Source of the DNA: Pseudomonas paraversuta
GTDB lineage: Bacteria > Pseudomonadota > Gammaproteobacteria > Pseudomonadales > Pseudomonadaceae
Assembly: GCF_904063065.1 (NCBI RefSeq)
Contig: NZ_CAJFCL010000002.1
Span: 1 to 64,000, forward strand
Length of the DNA: 64,000 bases
Reading direction: 5' to 3'
Every line of letters starts with the position of its first letter. Within the stretch, counting starts at the first letter, position 1. The position numbers and the translations under genes were made by a program. The notes under the pieces were generated by a model. It saw only the letters and a program-made list of their open reading frames with translations, searched no databases and was not told the DNA's origin. Below, piece after piece: positions 49,659 to 57,455 of the stretch.

Positions 49659-52600
49659 ATGAGTATTGATCCGCACCAAATCGCCCGGCGTTTCGCCGAA
49701 CTGTCCCCTGAGCGGCGCCAGGCTTTTCTCGCCAGGCTCGAGGAAAACGGCATCCGCTTTACCGACCTGCCGATGGTCGCGCTGCCCCGGCCGGATGCCT
49801 CACCGCTGTCCGCCGCCCAGCGCGGCCTGTGGATTGCCTGGCAGCGTGAGCCGGACAGCCCGGCCTATAACCTGGCGGGGGGCCTGCGTCTGGGGGGGCT
49901 GCTGAATGTCGAGGCCCTGGAGCAGGCTTGCAACGACTTGCGCGCCCGTCACGAAGCGCTGCGTACCTCCTTTACCCAGGACGCCGACGGCGAACCGCAG
50001 CAACGGGTCAACCCGCAGCAGTTCCAGCCACTGGTCTGCCTGGAACTGGACGAGGGCGCATCGCGGCAAAGGGCCCAGGCGCTGACGTGCCAGGCGTTTG
50101 ACCTGCTGGCCGAACCGGCGCTGCGACTGGAACTGCATCGCCTTGATACCCAGCAGCACCGGCTGGTGATCGTGCTGCATCACATCCTTGCCGATGGCTG
50201 GTCCATCGGCCTGATCATCGAAGATCTGGCCACGGCCTATGCCGCGCGCTGTCAGGGGCAGGCCGCGCAATGGCCGGCGCTGACCGTGCAATACGCCGAT
50301 TACGCCGGCTGGCAACAACGCTGGCTGGATGCGGGGGAGCAAACCCGGCAACTGGATTATTGGCGCAAACAACTGGGGGACGATCACACGCCCCTGGCGC
50401 TGGCGCTGGACCGCCCCCGCAGCGCGCTTCGCGAGTCACGCGGTGCCAGTGTGCGCGTGCAATTGCCCGGCGATACCAGCCAACGCTTGCGCAACCTGGC
50501 CAAGGCCGGCGGCGCCACCACCTTCATGGCCATGCTGGCGCTGCTCAACCTGTTGCTCGCCCGCCACAGCGGCGCCGACAGCGTGCGCATCGGTTCGCCG
50601 CTGGCCAACCGCTCGCGGGCTGAAACCCAACGGGTGGTGGGCTACTTCACCACCCTCAGCGTGTTGAGCAACCGGGTCGATGAGCGCTGCAGTTTTACTG
50701 CGCTGCTGCATCAGGTGCGCGGCACCTTGCTCCAGGCCCAGGAACATTCCCAACTGCCATTCGACCAGCTCTTGCAAGCGCTGGCGCCACCCCGCGAGGC
50801 GGGCACTCACCCGCTGTTCCAGGTCAAGTGCACCGAGCAGTCGGCCAGCCGCCCGCAGCGCTTCGCCGATCTGTCCATGGGGCTGGACGGGCTGGTGGCG
50901 GGGGAAGTGCATTTCGACCTGAGTGTGGACTTCACAGACCGCGCCGATGGCATCGAAGTGCTGATCGCCTATGCCTGCGACCTGTTCGATGCCGGGCGCA
51001 TCGAAGCCCTGGCGGATGAGCTGCGGGTGCTGGCCGAAGCCGTGAGTCTGGCGCCGGAGCAACCCTTGCTGGAACTTGCCGTCAAGTCTGAATACCACGC
51101 CGATGCACCGGCAATCGCCACTGAGGATGTGCTTGATGCCTGGCAGCGCCAGCATCTGCTCAGCCCTGACGCCGCAGCCGTGACCTGCAACGGTCTGACT
51201 TTCAGCCGCGGGCATATTGACCGCGCCGCCGAGGCCCTTGGCCAACAGCTGCTGGCCCGGGGCGTCGGTCCCGGTGACCGGGTGGCCTTGTTGACCGGAC
51301 GTACAGCGGGGCTGGTGACCGGCATTCTGGCCACCCTCAAGTGTGGCGCCGCCTATGTGCCCGTGGACCCGCGCTGGCCGGCCGAACGCCGCTCGGCAGT
51401 CCTGGCCGACAGCGGGGCGTGTCTGGTGCTGGGTGCCGATCCCGGGGAGCCGGGTCTGGACTGGCTGGCGCTGGAGGCGGATTTAACCCTGCCCACGGCG
51501 CTGAGGGCCTGGCCAGCCCGGGTGCCGCAGTTGCCCGCTTATCTGATCTACACCTCAGGTTCCAGTGGCACGCCCAAGGCCGTGGTCGCCAGTCGCGGCA
51601 ACCTGGCCGCCTATGTCGCGGGGCTCAGCCAGCGCCTGCAATTGCCGGCCCGCAGCAGCTTCGCCATGGTCTCGACGGTGGCCGCCGACCTCGGGCACAC
51701 GGTGCTGTTCAGCGCCCTGAGCCAGGGCGGGGTGCTGCACCTGGCCGACGATGATCAGGCCTTCGACCCCGATGCCTTTGCTCAATGGCAAAGCGAACAG
51801 GGAGCCGACGTGCTGAAAATCACCCCCAGTCATTTGCAGGCTTTGCTCAACGCCCGCGACCCGGCCCGGGTGCTGCCGCGGCACAGCTTGATCCTCGGCG
51901 GCGAAGCCACGTCCTGGGGGTTGCTGCAGCAGATTCGCCAGCTGGCCCCGCAGTTGCGGGTGTTCAACCACTACGGCCCCACCGAGACGACTGTGGGGGC
52001 GCTGTGCCAGGACGCCGCCGCTGCCGACCCGCTGCGCGCCCGCACCTTGCCCGTCGGCACTCCGCTGGCCGCCGTTGTGGCCCGGGTACTGGATGCTTAT
52101 CTGAACCCGGTGGGGCGAGGGGTGAGCGGTGAACTGTACCTGGGCGGCCCGGGTGTTACCCAGGGCTACGCGGGCCGCCCGGGGCTGACTGCCGAGCGCT
52201 ATGTGCCGGACCCGTTCGGCGCACCCGGTACACGCCTGTATCGCAGTGGTGACCGGGTACGCCGGCTGGATGACGGCAGCCTGGAATACCTGGGCCGCAG
52301 CGATGACCAGGTGAAAATCCGTGGTTATCGGGTCGAGCCCGGCGAAGTCAGTGCCGCGCTGCGGCGTCTGGCCGGGGTGCGGGATGCGGCCGTGATCGCC
52401 ATGCCCGGGGAAGAGGGCGGCGATCAACTGCATGCCTGTCTGGTGCTGGAGCCGGGCATCGCTGTGCAAGCCCTGCGCGAGTCCCTGGCCAGGCAATTGC
52501 CGGACGCCCTGGTGCCGTCCCATTGGACAGTGCTGGAGCAGCTGCCGCTGACTGCCAACGGCAAGCTTGACCGGCACGCCCTGACCCTGGCGCAAACGGT

Positions 52601-53717
52601 CCGGCCCCTGGGCGAGGGCCCGCGCGGTGCGGTGGAAGAGGCGCTGGCGCAGCTGTGGAGCGATTTGCTGGGGCAGGCGGTTATTTGCCGCGACGCCTCC
52701 TTTACCGAACTGGGGGGCGACTCGCTGCTGAGCCTCAAGTTACTGGCGCGCATCCGCAAGCAAGGCCTGCAGGGTGAGCGCAAGCTGACCCTGGCCGACT
52801 TGCTCAATGCCCCGAGCCTGGCGGCGCTGGCCGAACGTCTGGCGCCACCGCCGGTGAACGACCCGGAGGTGGTGTTCCTGTCGCGTTCGGGGCGTGGAGT
52901 GCCGCTGTTCTGCCTGCCGGGGCTGATCGTCAACAGCAGTGAATTCAAGCCGCTGGTGGATGCCCTGGGCGGCTCACGGCCGGTGTATGGATTCGTCAGT
53001 CACGTCTACACCGAGCAACGCTGGCGTGGCTATGATCTGCCCGCGCTGGCCCGGGAGTACGCCGACTACATCGCGCGCACGGTCAAGGGCGGGCGCTGCG
53101 CCTTGCTCGGCTGGTCGTCCGGGGGCGAGCTGGCGCTGGAAACCGCGCGCCTGCTGCAAGGACGGGCGCAGGTCGAGTTCCTTGGCCTGGTGGATGTATT
53201 TGAGTCGGTGCCGTTTCACCCGCGCCAGGCCCTCGACGAGGGCGCACATGCCCGGGCACAACCGTTGCTGGAAAGCTGGCTGGCACGCTCGGCCATGGCC
53301 AGACAGTGGCGGCAATTGTTCGCGCTGATGGACCAGCGCGAGCGTGATGCCCTGACCGAGCATGTGCTGGCCCACGACGGGCAATTGCCCAGCGACGGAC
53401 CGGACTTGCTGTCCCGGGAATTCGAACAATGGGCCTTGCTCGACAAACGCTTGAAAGCCGCCCGCCATGTGCACGTGCCGTTGCCGGTGGCGGCCCATGT
53501 CTGGCAGGCCGCCGATTCCCTGACCCGCAGCGAGCGCCTGCGGGACTGGAGCGCGCTGGTGGAGGTGATCGAGCACAGCTGTGTGGCCGATGCGCACCAT
53601 CTGGACATCATCCGTCACCCGGTCTTCATGGCCGATTTTGCCCGGGCTCTGGCGGCTCTTGAACTCAATGGCCAGGCAGAGGGGGTTAAATTCGCCGAGG
53701 CCGCAAGCGTCTTCTAA
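49659..53717 (+). CDS. NRPS module 7 and release: C-A(Asp)-T-TE
   Basis: From the ATG at 49659 (GAGG upstream, 1 bp after the previous stop) the protein has 1352 aa. Domains: C (about 45-460; HHILADG from 174), A (about 490-950; [25 protein letters not shown]), carrier with Ser1022 (GGDSLLS), and a type I thioesterase (about 1070-1340; GWSSGG with Ser1153, likely catalytic His in ADAHHLDII). The A pocket reads D-L-T-K-I-G-H-V-G-K, the same aspartate code as module 1. The condensation domain is intact, unlike module 1, so no interface domain is present and hydroxylation of this Asp, if it occurs, would need the fused TauD domain. Release may give a free acid or a ring. Confidence 0.9.
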   Translation: MSIDPHQIARRFAELSPERRQAFLARLEENGIRFTDLPMVALPRPDASPLSAAQRGLWIAWQREPDSPAYNLAGGLRLGGLLNVEALEQACNDLRARHEALRTSFTQDADGEPQQRVNPQQFQPLVCLELDEGASRQRAQALTCQAFDLLAEPALRLELHRLDTQQHRLVIVLHHILADGWSIGLIIEDLATAYAARCQGQAAQWPALTVQYADYAGWQQRWLDAGEQTRQLDYWRKQLGDDHTPLALALDRPRSALRESRGASVRVQLPGDTSQRLRNLAKAGGATTFMAMLALLNLLLARHSGADSVRIGSPLANRSRAETQRVVGYFTTLSVLSNRVDERCSFTALLHQVRGTLLQAQEHSQLPFDQLLQALAPPREAGTHPLFQVKCTEQSASRPQRFADLSMGLDGLVAGEVHFDLSVDFTDRADGIEVLIAYACDLFDAGRIEALADELRVLAEAVSLAPEQPLLELAVKSEYHADAPAIATEDVLDAWQRQHLLSPDAAAVTCNGLTFSRGHIDRAAEALGQQLLARGVGPGDRVALLTGRTAGLVTGILATLKCGAAYVPVDPRWPAERRSAVLADSGACLVLGADPGEPGLDWLALEADLTLPTALRAWPARVPQLPAYLIYTSGSSGTPKAVVASRGNLAAYVAGLSQRLQLPARSSFAMVSTVAADLGHTVLFSALSQGGVLHLADDDQAFDPDAFAQWQSEQGADVLKITPSHLQALLNARDPARVLPRHSLILGGEATSWGLLQQIRQLAPQLRVFNHYGPTETTVGALCQDAAAADPLRARTLPVGTPLAAVVARVLDAYLNPVGRGVSGELYLGGPGVTQGYAGRPGLTAERYVPDPFGAPGTRLYRSGDRVRRLDDGSLEYLGRSDDQVKIRGYRVEPGEVSAALRRLAGVRDAAVIAMPGEEGGDQLHACLVLEPGIAVQALRESLARQLPDALVPSHWTVLEQLPLTANGKLDRHALTLAQTVRPLGEGPRGAVEEALAQLWSDLLGQAVICRDASFTELGGDSLLSLKLLARIRKQGLQGERKLTLADLLNAPSLAALAERLAPPPVNDPEVVFLSRSGRGVPLFCLPGLIVNSSEFKPLVDALGGSRPVYGFVSHVYTEQRWRGYDLPALAREYADYIARTVKGGRCALLGWSSGGELALETARLLQGRAQVEFLGLVDVFESVPFHPRQALDEGAHARAQPLLESWLARSAMARQWRQLFALMDQRERDALTEHVLAHDGQLPSDGPDLLSREFEQWALLDKRLKAARHVHVPLPVAAHVWQAADSLTRSERLRDWSALVEVIEHSCVADAHHLDIIRHPVFMADFARALAALELNGQAEGVKFAEAASVF
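53687..53710 (+). promoter_or_regulatory. Canonical iron-starvation (PvdS-type) box inside the end of the last NRPS gene
   Basis: TAAAT (53687-53691), exactly 16 nt, then CGTC (53708-53711), a perfect match to TAAAT-N16-CGT. It lies in the last codons of the module 7 gene and ends 81 bp before the ornithine monooxygenase start. Confidence 0.75.
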
Positions 53718-53733
53718 AGACACATTCTCCAGC

Positions 53734-53753
53734 GGCCGGACCCGGGTCCGGCC
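53734..53753. repeat. Perfect 20-bp palindrome before the ornithine monooxygenase gene
   Basis: GGCCGGACCCGGGTCCGGCC is fully self-complementary and lies 17 bp after the module 7 stop codon. It is followed by a C/T-rich stretch without a U-run, so it is unlikely to be an efficient intrinsic terminator. It could protect the 3' end of the NRPS message, bind a dimeric regulator, or lie in the 5' leader of the monooxygenase message made from the box at 53687. Confidence 0.7.
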
Positions 53754-53790
53754 ACCGCTCTCTCACTCTCTACAGGAAGGAATCGGTCCC

Positions 53791-55140
53791 ATGACCCAGC
53801 ACTTCAACCCGACGGCCACCCACGACCTGATCGGCATCGGCTTCGGCCCTTCCAACCTGGCCCTGGCCATTGCCCTGCAAGAGCGCGCGGAGCAGGGCGG
53901 CAAGGCATTCGACGCGCTGTTCCTGGAGCGCCAGCCCGACTACAACTGGCATGGCAATACCCTGGTGGCCCAGAGCGAACTGCAGATTTCGTTCCTCAAG
54001 GACCTGGTGACCCTGCGCAACCCGTCGAGCCGCTTCTCGTTCGTCAACTACCTCAAGGCCCATGGCCGACTGGTGGACTTCATCAACCTGGGCACCTTTT
54101 ATCCGTGCCGCATGGAGTACAACGACTATCTGCGCTGGGTCGCCGTGCAGTTCGCCGGGCAGAGCCGCTATGGCGAGCAAGTGCTGCGTGTCGAGCCGGT
54201 GGTGGAAGCGGACGGCCGGGTGCAGCGGCTGAATGTGATCAGCCAGAACCAGCAAGGCCGTGAAGTGAGTCGCCAGACCCGCTCGGTGATCGTCAGCACC
54301 GGCGGTACGCCGAAGATTCCCCCGGCCTTTGCCGGGTTCAAGGACGACCCCCGGGTGTTTCACCATGCGCGCTACCTGTCGGCCATGGCCACCCAGGCGT
54401 GCAACCGTGGCGAGTCAATGCGGATTGCCGTGGTGGGTGCCGGGCAGAGCGCCGCAGAGGCCTTTATCGACCTCAGTGACAACTACCCGAACGTGCAGGT
54501 CGACATGATCCTGCGCGCGGCCGTGCTCAAGCCCGCCGACGACAGCCCGTTCGTCAACGAGATCTTCGGCCCCGATTACACCGACCTGGTGTTCAATCAG
54601 CCGGAAACCGAGCGCGAGCGGCTGATCCGCGAATACCACAACACCAACTATTCGGTGGTGGACCTGGACCTGATCGAGCGCATCTACGCCATTCTCTATC
54701 GCCAGAAAGTCAGCGGCAGCGAGCGCCACGCCTTCCTCTGCCGGCGCATGATCGAAAGCGCCATTGATGTGGATGGCCGCGTGCAGTTGCAACTGCGGGA
54801 TCTGGCCACCGGCAGCAGCGAGGCGCGGCGTTACGATGCGGTGATCCTGGCGACCGGCTACGAACGTCGCTCCCATCGCGAGCTGCTGGCTCCGCTCAAG
54901 GACTATCTGGACGATTTTCGGGTCGATCGCGACTATCAACTGCTGGCGCGCCCGGAACTGGAAACCCCGGTGTTTATCCAGGGCTTCAGCCAGCATTCCC
55001 ATGGCCTGAGCGACACCCTGTTGTCCGTGCTGCCGGCCCGTTCGGGGGAAATTGCCGCCGCCCTGGAGCAACGTCTGGATGGCATTCGCCAGCCCCATTC
55101 GGGCCAGGAAGCACGGGCCCTGCACAGCATTTCGGCCTGA
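53791..55140 (+). CDS. pvdA: L-ornithine N5-monooxygenase, PvdA-like
   Basis: The 449-aa protein (PvdA is about 443) is a flavin N-hydroxylating monooxygenase. Visible features are the FAD site GIGFGPSNLALAIAL, the substrate region LVAQSELQISFLKDLVTLRNPSS, the NADPH site VVGAGQSAAEAF, and the late ATGYERR motif. It hydroxylates the side-chain amine of ornithine using NADPH and O2, the first step to the hydroxamate ligand; the product is then acylated by the enzyme at 12432 and activated by module 5. The ATG at 53791 follows AGGAAGG. The symbol reflects the closest known family, although the acyl group here is probably acetyl, not formyl. Confidence 0.9.
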   Translation: MTQHFNPTATHDLIGIGFGPSNLALAIALQERAEQGGKAFDALFLERQPDYNWHGNTLVAQSELQISFLKDLVTLRNPSSRFSFVNYLKAHGRLVDFINLGTFYPCRMEYNDYLRWVAVQFAGQSRYGEQVLRVEPVVEADGRVQRLNVISQNQQGREVSRQTRSVIVSTGGTPKIPPAFAGFKDDPRVFHHARYLSAMATQACNRGESMRIAVVGAGQSAAEAFIDLSDNYPNVQVDMILRAAVLKPADDSPFVNEIFGPDYTDLVFNQPETERERLIREYHNTNYSVVDLDLIERIYAILYRQKVSGSERHAFLCRRMIESAIDVDGRVQLQLRDLATGSSEARRYDAVILATGYERRSHRELLAPLKDYLDDFRVDRDYQLLARPELETPVFIQGFSQHSHGLSDTLLSVLPARSGEIAAALEQRLDGIRQPHSGQEARALHSISA

Positions 55141-55225
55141 TGGCTGAATCCGGGCGGCGGTTCGGGTATGCTGGGTGAATGATGCTGTTTCTCATTTACC
55201 TTTTTGAACAGGGTGCCAGGGGCTG

Positions 55226-55990
55226 ATGATCGACGTGCTTGCACCGCTGTTTCGCGGTGATTTTGAAGCCTACCGGGAGGTGCTGGTGCTGGCCGACGAT
55301 CCTCGTCCGGCCATTCCCTGTGACGTGCTCCTGGCGCCTGCGGCCTTCAGCGACGTGCTGGGCGGTTTTGCTCAGCGCTATAACGGCGACGACCGGCGGG
55401 CCCTGGCGTCTTTGTGGGCCAAGCACTACATCGTCAAGCTGTTGCCGCCGGTGATGGGCGCCACGTTATTGCTGCGCTGGCGCCTGCCGCTGGCCCTCGC
55501 CGACACCGCCGTGCTGCTGGACGAGGGGCATCTGCCCCAGGGCTTTCGCCTGTCGGGCAAGGGCGAGCCGTTCGCGCCCCAGGTGAGTGATCCGTTCGAG
55601 CTGTTCGCGGGCTTGCTGGACGACCATTTGCAGCCGCTGTTCCAGGCCATGGCCAGCCAGGTCAAGGTTTCACCCAAGGTGCTGTGGAGCAATGCCGGCA
55701 ACTACTTCGAAAATCTGCTCAACCTGATGGCCAGGGCCGGCATGCCCGCCGAACGCCTGGCTGCGGGGCGTGCGCTGCTGGAAACCCGGGTCCGCCCCGA
55801 TGGCAGCCGCAACCCGCTGTTCCAGCCGGTGCAGTACCTGCCGGTCACCGACGAACAGGGCCAGCCGACCATGCGCCGCGAGCGCAAGGTCTGCTGCGTG
55901 CGCTACCTGCTGCCGGAACTCGAGCTGTGCGGCAACTGCCCGTTGAAGGTCAAGCCGTCCGGCAAGCCTTCTTGCGTGCGGGCGGGATAA
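55226..55990 (+). CDS. fhuF: Siderophore-iron reductase, FhuF type
   Basis: The 254-aa protein ends with the cysteine pattern CC-x10-C-x2-C (CCVRYLLPELELCGNC), which holds the [2Fe-2S] cluster of FhuF-family ferric-siderophore reductases. These cytoplasmic or membrane-bound proteins reduce Fe(III) in imported siderophores so that iron is released. The gene follows the ornithine monooxygenase by 85 bp on the same strand and probably shares its PvdS-type promoter. The ATG at 55226 follows CCAGGGG. It converges with the FhuC-like gene, whose stop is 15 bp away, so import (fhuC) and reduction genes meet here. Confidence 0.85.
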   Translation: MIDVLAPLFRGDFEAYREVLVLADDPRPAIPCDVLLAPAAFSDVLGGFAQRYNGDDRRALASLWAKHYIVKLLPPVMGATLLLRWRLPLALADTAVLLDEGHLPQGFRLSGKGEPFAPQVSDPFELFAGLLDDHLQPLFQAMASQVKVSPKVLWSNAGNYFENLLNLMARAGMPAERLAAGRALLETRVRPDGSRNPLFQPVQYLPVTDEQGQPTMRRERKVCCVRYLLPELELCGNCPLKVKPSGKPSCVRAG

Positions 55991-56005
55991 AAATCCGCCA
56001 CCGGC

Positions 56006-56773
56006 TCAGTAATGAAAACTGATTGCCGAGCCGTCGTGGGGGTGGGGCATGACGCCCATACGGATGCCGTAGATGGATTCCAGCACGGCACTGTTCATCA
56101 GCTCTGCCGGTGGCCCCTGGATCAGTAAACGGCCGCTGTGCAACGCCACCAGGTGGTCGCAGTAGCGCGCCGCCATGTTGATTTCATGCAGCACCACCAC
56201 CACCCCCAGATCCAGTTTGTGGCTCAGTTCGCGAATCAGCCCCAGCACCTCTACCTGATGTGCGATGTCCAGTGCCGAGGTCGGTTCGTCGAGCAGCAGG
56301 TAGCGGCTGTTCTGTGCCAGCAACATGGCCAGCCAGACCCGCTGGCGTTCGCCGCCGGAGAGGTTGTCCACCAGGCGCTCGGCATAGGCGCCGGTGTGGG
56401 TCAGTGCCATGGCCTGTTCGACCTGGGCGTGATCCTCCTCGCTCATGCGTCCCAGGGCGCCATGCCAGGGATAGCGGCCAAAGCGCACCAGTTCGCGCAC
56501 GGTGAGGCCGTCGGCGGCCGGCAGTTGTTGCGGCAAGTAGGCCACCTGGCGGGCGAATTCGCGGTTTTTCCAGGCCGGCAACGGCACGCCATCGAGTTTC
56601 ACTGTGCCCTGGCTCGCGACTTGCTGGCGGGCCAGCAACTTGATGAGGGTCGATTTCCCCGAGCCGTTATGCCCGATCAGGCCGATGATCTGGCCATGGG
56701 GCAGGGTCAGGTCCAGCGGGTACAGGAGGGTGCGCTCGGGAATGTCGAAAGAGACGGCCTGCAACTCGAACAT
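56006..56773 (-). CDS. fhuC: Fe(III)-siderophore ABC importer ATPase, FhuC/FecE type
   Basis: The 255-aa protein has Walker A GHNGSGKS, Q-loop YLPQQ, signature LSGGERQRVWLAM, Walker B YLLLDEPTSALD and the switch histidine in VVLHEINMA. This set is typical of ATPases energising FecCD-type permeases. The ATG at 56773 has CAGGA upstream; a TTG start at 56791 is also possible. No permease is adjacent; the fused FhuB permease and FhuD at 13613-16505 lack an ATPase, so these three probably form one importer. Because it is also divergent from fecI and close to fecA, it might instead serve ferric citrate. A Fur-like box lies 36 bp upstream. Confidence 0.85.
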   Translation of the reverse strand: MFELQAVSFDIPERTLLYPLDLTLPHGQIIGLIGHNGSGKSTLIKLLARQQVASQGTVKLDGVPLPAWKNREFARQVAYLPQQLPAADGLTVRELVRFGRYPWHGALGRMSEEDHAQVEQAMALTHTGAYAERLVDNLSGGERQRVWLAMLLAQNSRYLLLDEPTSALDIAHQVEVLGLIRELSHKLDLGVVVVLHEINMAARYCDHLVALHSGRLLIQGPPAELMNSAVLESIYGIRMGVMPHPHDGSAISFHY

Positions 56774-56808
56774 GGGAGGGTCCTGGGGCAAAAGGAGCCT
56801 AATCTAGA

Positions 56809-56831
56809 GCAAATAAGAACCATTATCAAAG
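56809..56831. promoter_or_regulatory. Fur-like box between fhuC and fecI
   Basis: The 23-bp sequence GCAAATAAGAACCATTATCA plus AAG closely matches the box at 20000-20022 and fits the Fur consensus half-site ATTATC. It is 36 bp upstream of the fhuC start and about 130 bp upstream of fecI, so it could serve the fhuC promoter or both. Confidence 0.65.
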
Positions 56832-56912
56832 ATTGTATGGCGCAAACCGCTGCCGGTGACGGTTGTCGGGCAGGCGGGGGCGGCAGCGCCATGGGCAAGT
56901 CATTGCCTGTAT

Positions 56913-56931
56913 TAATAGGAAGCATTACTAT
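56913..56931. promoter_or_regulatory. Second, weaker Fur-like box before fecI
   Basis: TAATAGGAAGCATTACTAT is a partial dyad of the Fur type, 30 bp upstream of the fecI ATG. FecI-type sigma genes are commonly repressed directly by Fur. The match to the consensus is moderate. Confidence 0.45.
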
Positions 56932-56960
56932 TCGCACCCCCACCTTTGTAGTCCAGAGCG

Positions 56961-57455
56961 ATGACTCGTAAAGCGCCCCGCCGGGCGGGTTTTCTTGAAT
57001 ATTACGATGAGTTGATCGGGACCTGGACCCGCCGTCTGCGCAATCGTCAGCAGGCGCAGGATCTGGCTCATGACACTTTTGTCCGGGTGTTCGAATCCGG
57101 CCCGGATGCGGTCGAGCAGCCCCGTGCCTATTTGCATCAGACCGCGCGCAATATCGCGGTCGACGGTTTTCGCCGGGAAGAGTTACGCGATGCCAAGGAG
57201 CAGGCTGCCGTTCCCCCAAGCTCGTGCGAAACGGGCGATCCGGAGCAGTACATGCGCGCTTACCAGTTGGCCGAGGCGGTTGAAAGAGCCTTGCAGGAAC
57301 TGCCGCTCAATTGCCGCAAGGTGTTTGTCTGGCAAAAGATCGAAGGCCTGACCCAGGCCGAGATTGCCGAGCGCCTGGGGCTGTCCAGGAACATGGTGGA
57401 AAAGTATATGATCCGCACGCTGCGCCATCTGCGTGAGCGGGTGGAGGCGCCGTGA
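56961..57455 (+). CDS. fecI: ECF sigma factor, FecI family
   Basis: The 164-aa protein has sigma region 2 (about 8-75; RRLRNRQQAQDLAHDTFVRVFE, YLHQTARNIAVDGFRRE) and region 4 (about 105-160; ALQELPLNCRKVFVWQKIEGLTQAEIAERLGLSRNMVEKYM), the FecI type of extracytoplasmic-function sigma factor. In the Fec system FecI, released through FecR when the receptor binds its ferric ligand, transcribes the receptor gene. fecR follows with a 4-bp overlap and the STN-containing receptor comes next, which is the standard order. Only a weak ribosome site precedes the ATG. It is probably not the sigma factor for the TAAAT-N16-CGT boxes, whose known reader is PvdS. Confidence 0.88.
   Translation: MTRKAPRRAGFLEYYDELIGTWTRRLRNRQQAQDLAHDTFVRVFESGPDAVEQPRAYLHQTARNIAVDGFRREELRDAKEQAAVPPSSCETGDPEQYMRAYQLAEAVERALQELPLNCRKVFVWQKIEGLTQAEIAERLGLSRNMVEKYMIRTLRHLRERVEAP

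Noticed and set aside
20116..55140. Pyoverdine biosynthesis cluster
   Set aside because: There is no chromophore module (Glu/D-Tyr/Dab), no Dab aminotransferase and no PvdN/O/P/Q-type maturation gene. The FAAL loading, two Asp modules and TauD hydroxylases point to another siderophore type.
20116..55140. Corrugatin/ornicorrugatin-type locus
   Set aside because: FAAL loading and hydroxylation are shared in principle, but the Ser-rich module order and the ornithine monooxygenase/acetyltransferase pair do not fit what I recall of the corrugatins, which carry hydroxyhistidine and no hydroxamate. Not excluded without a search.
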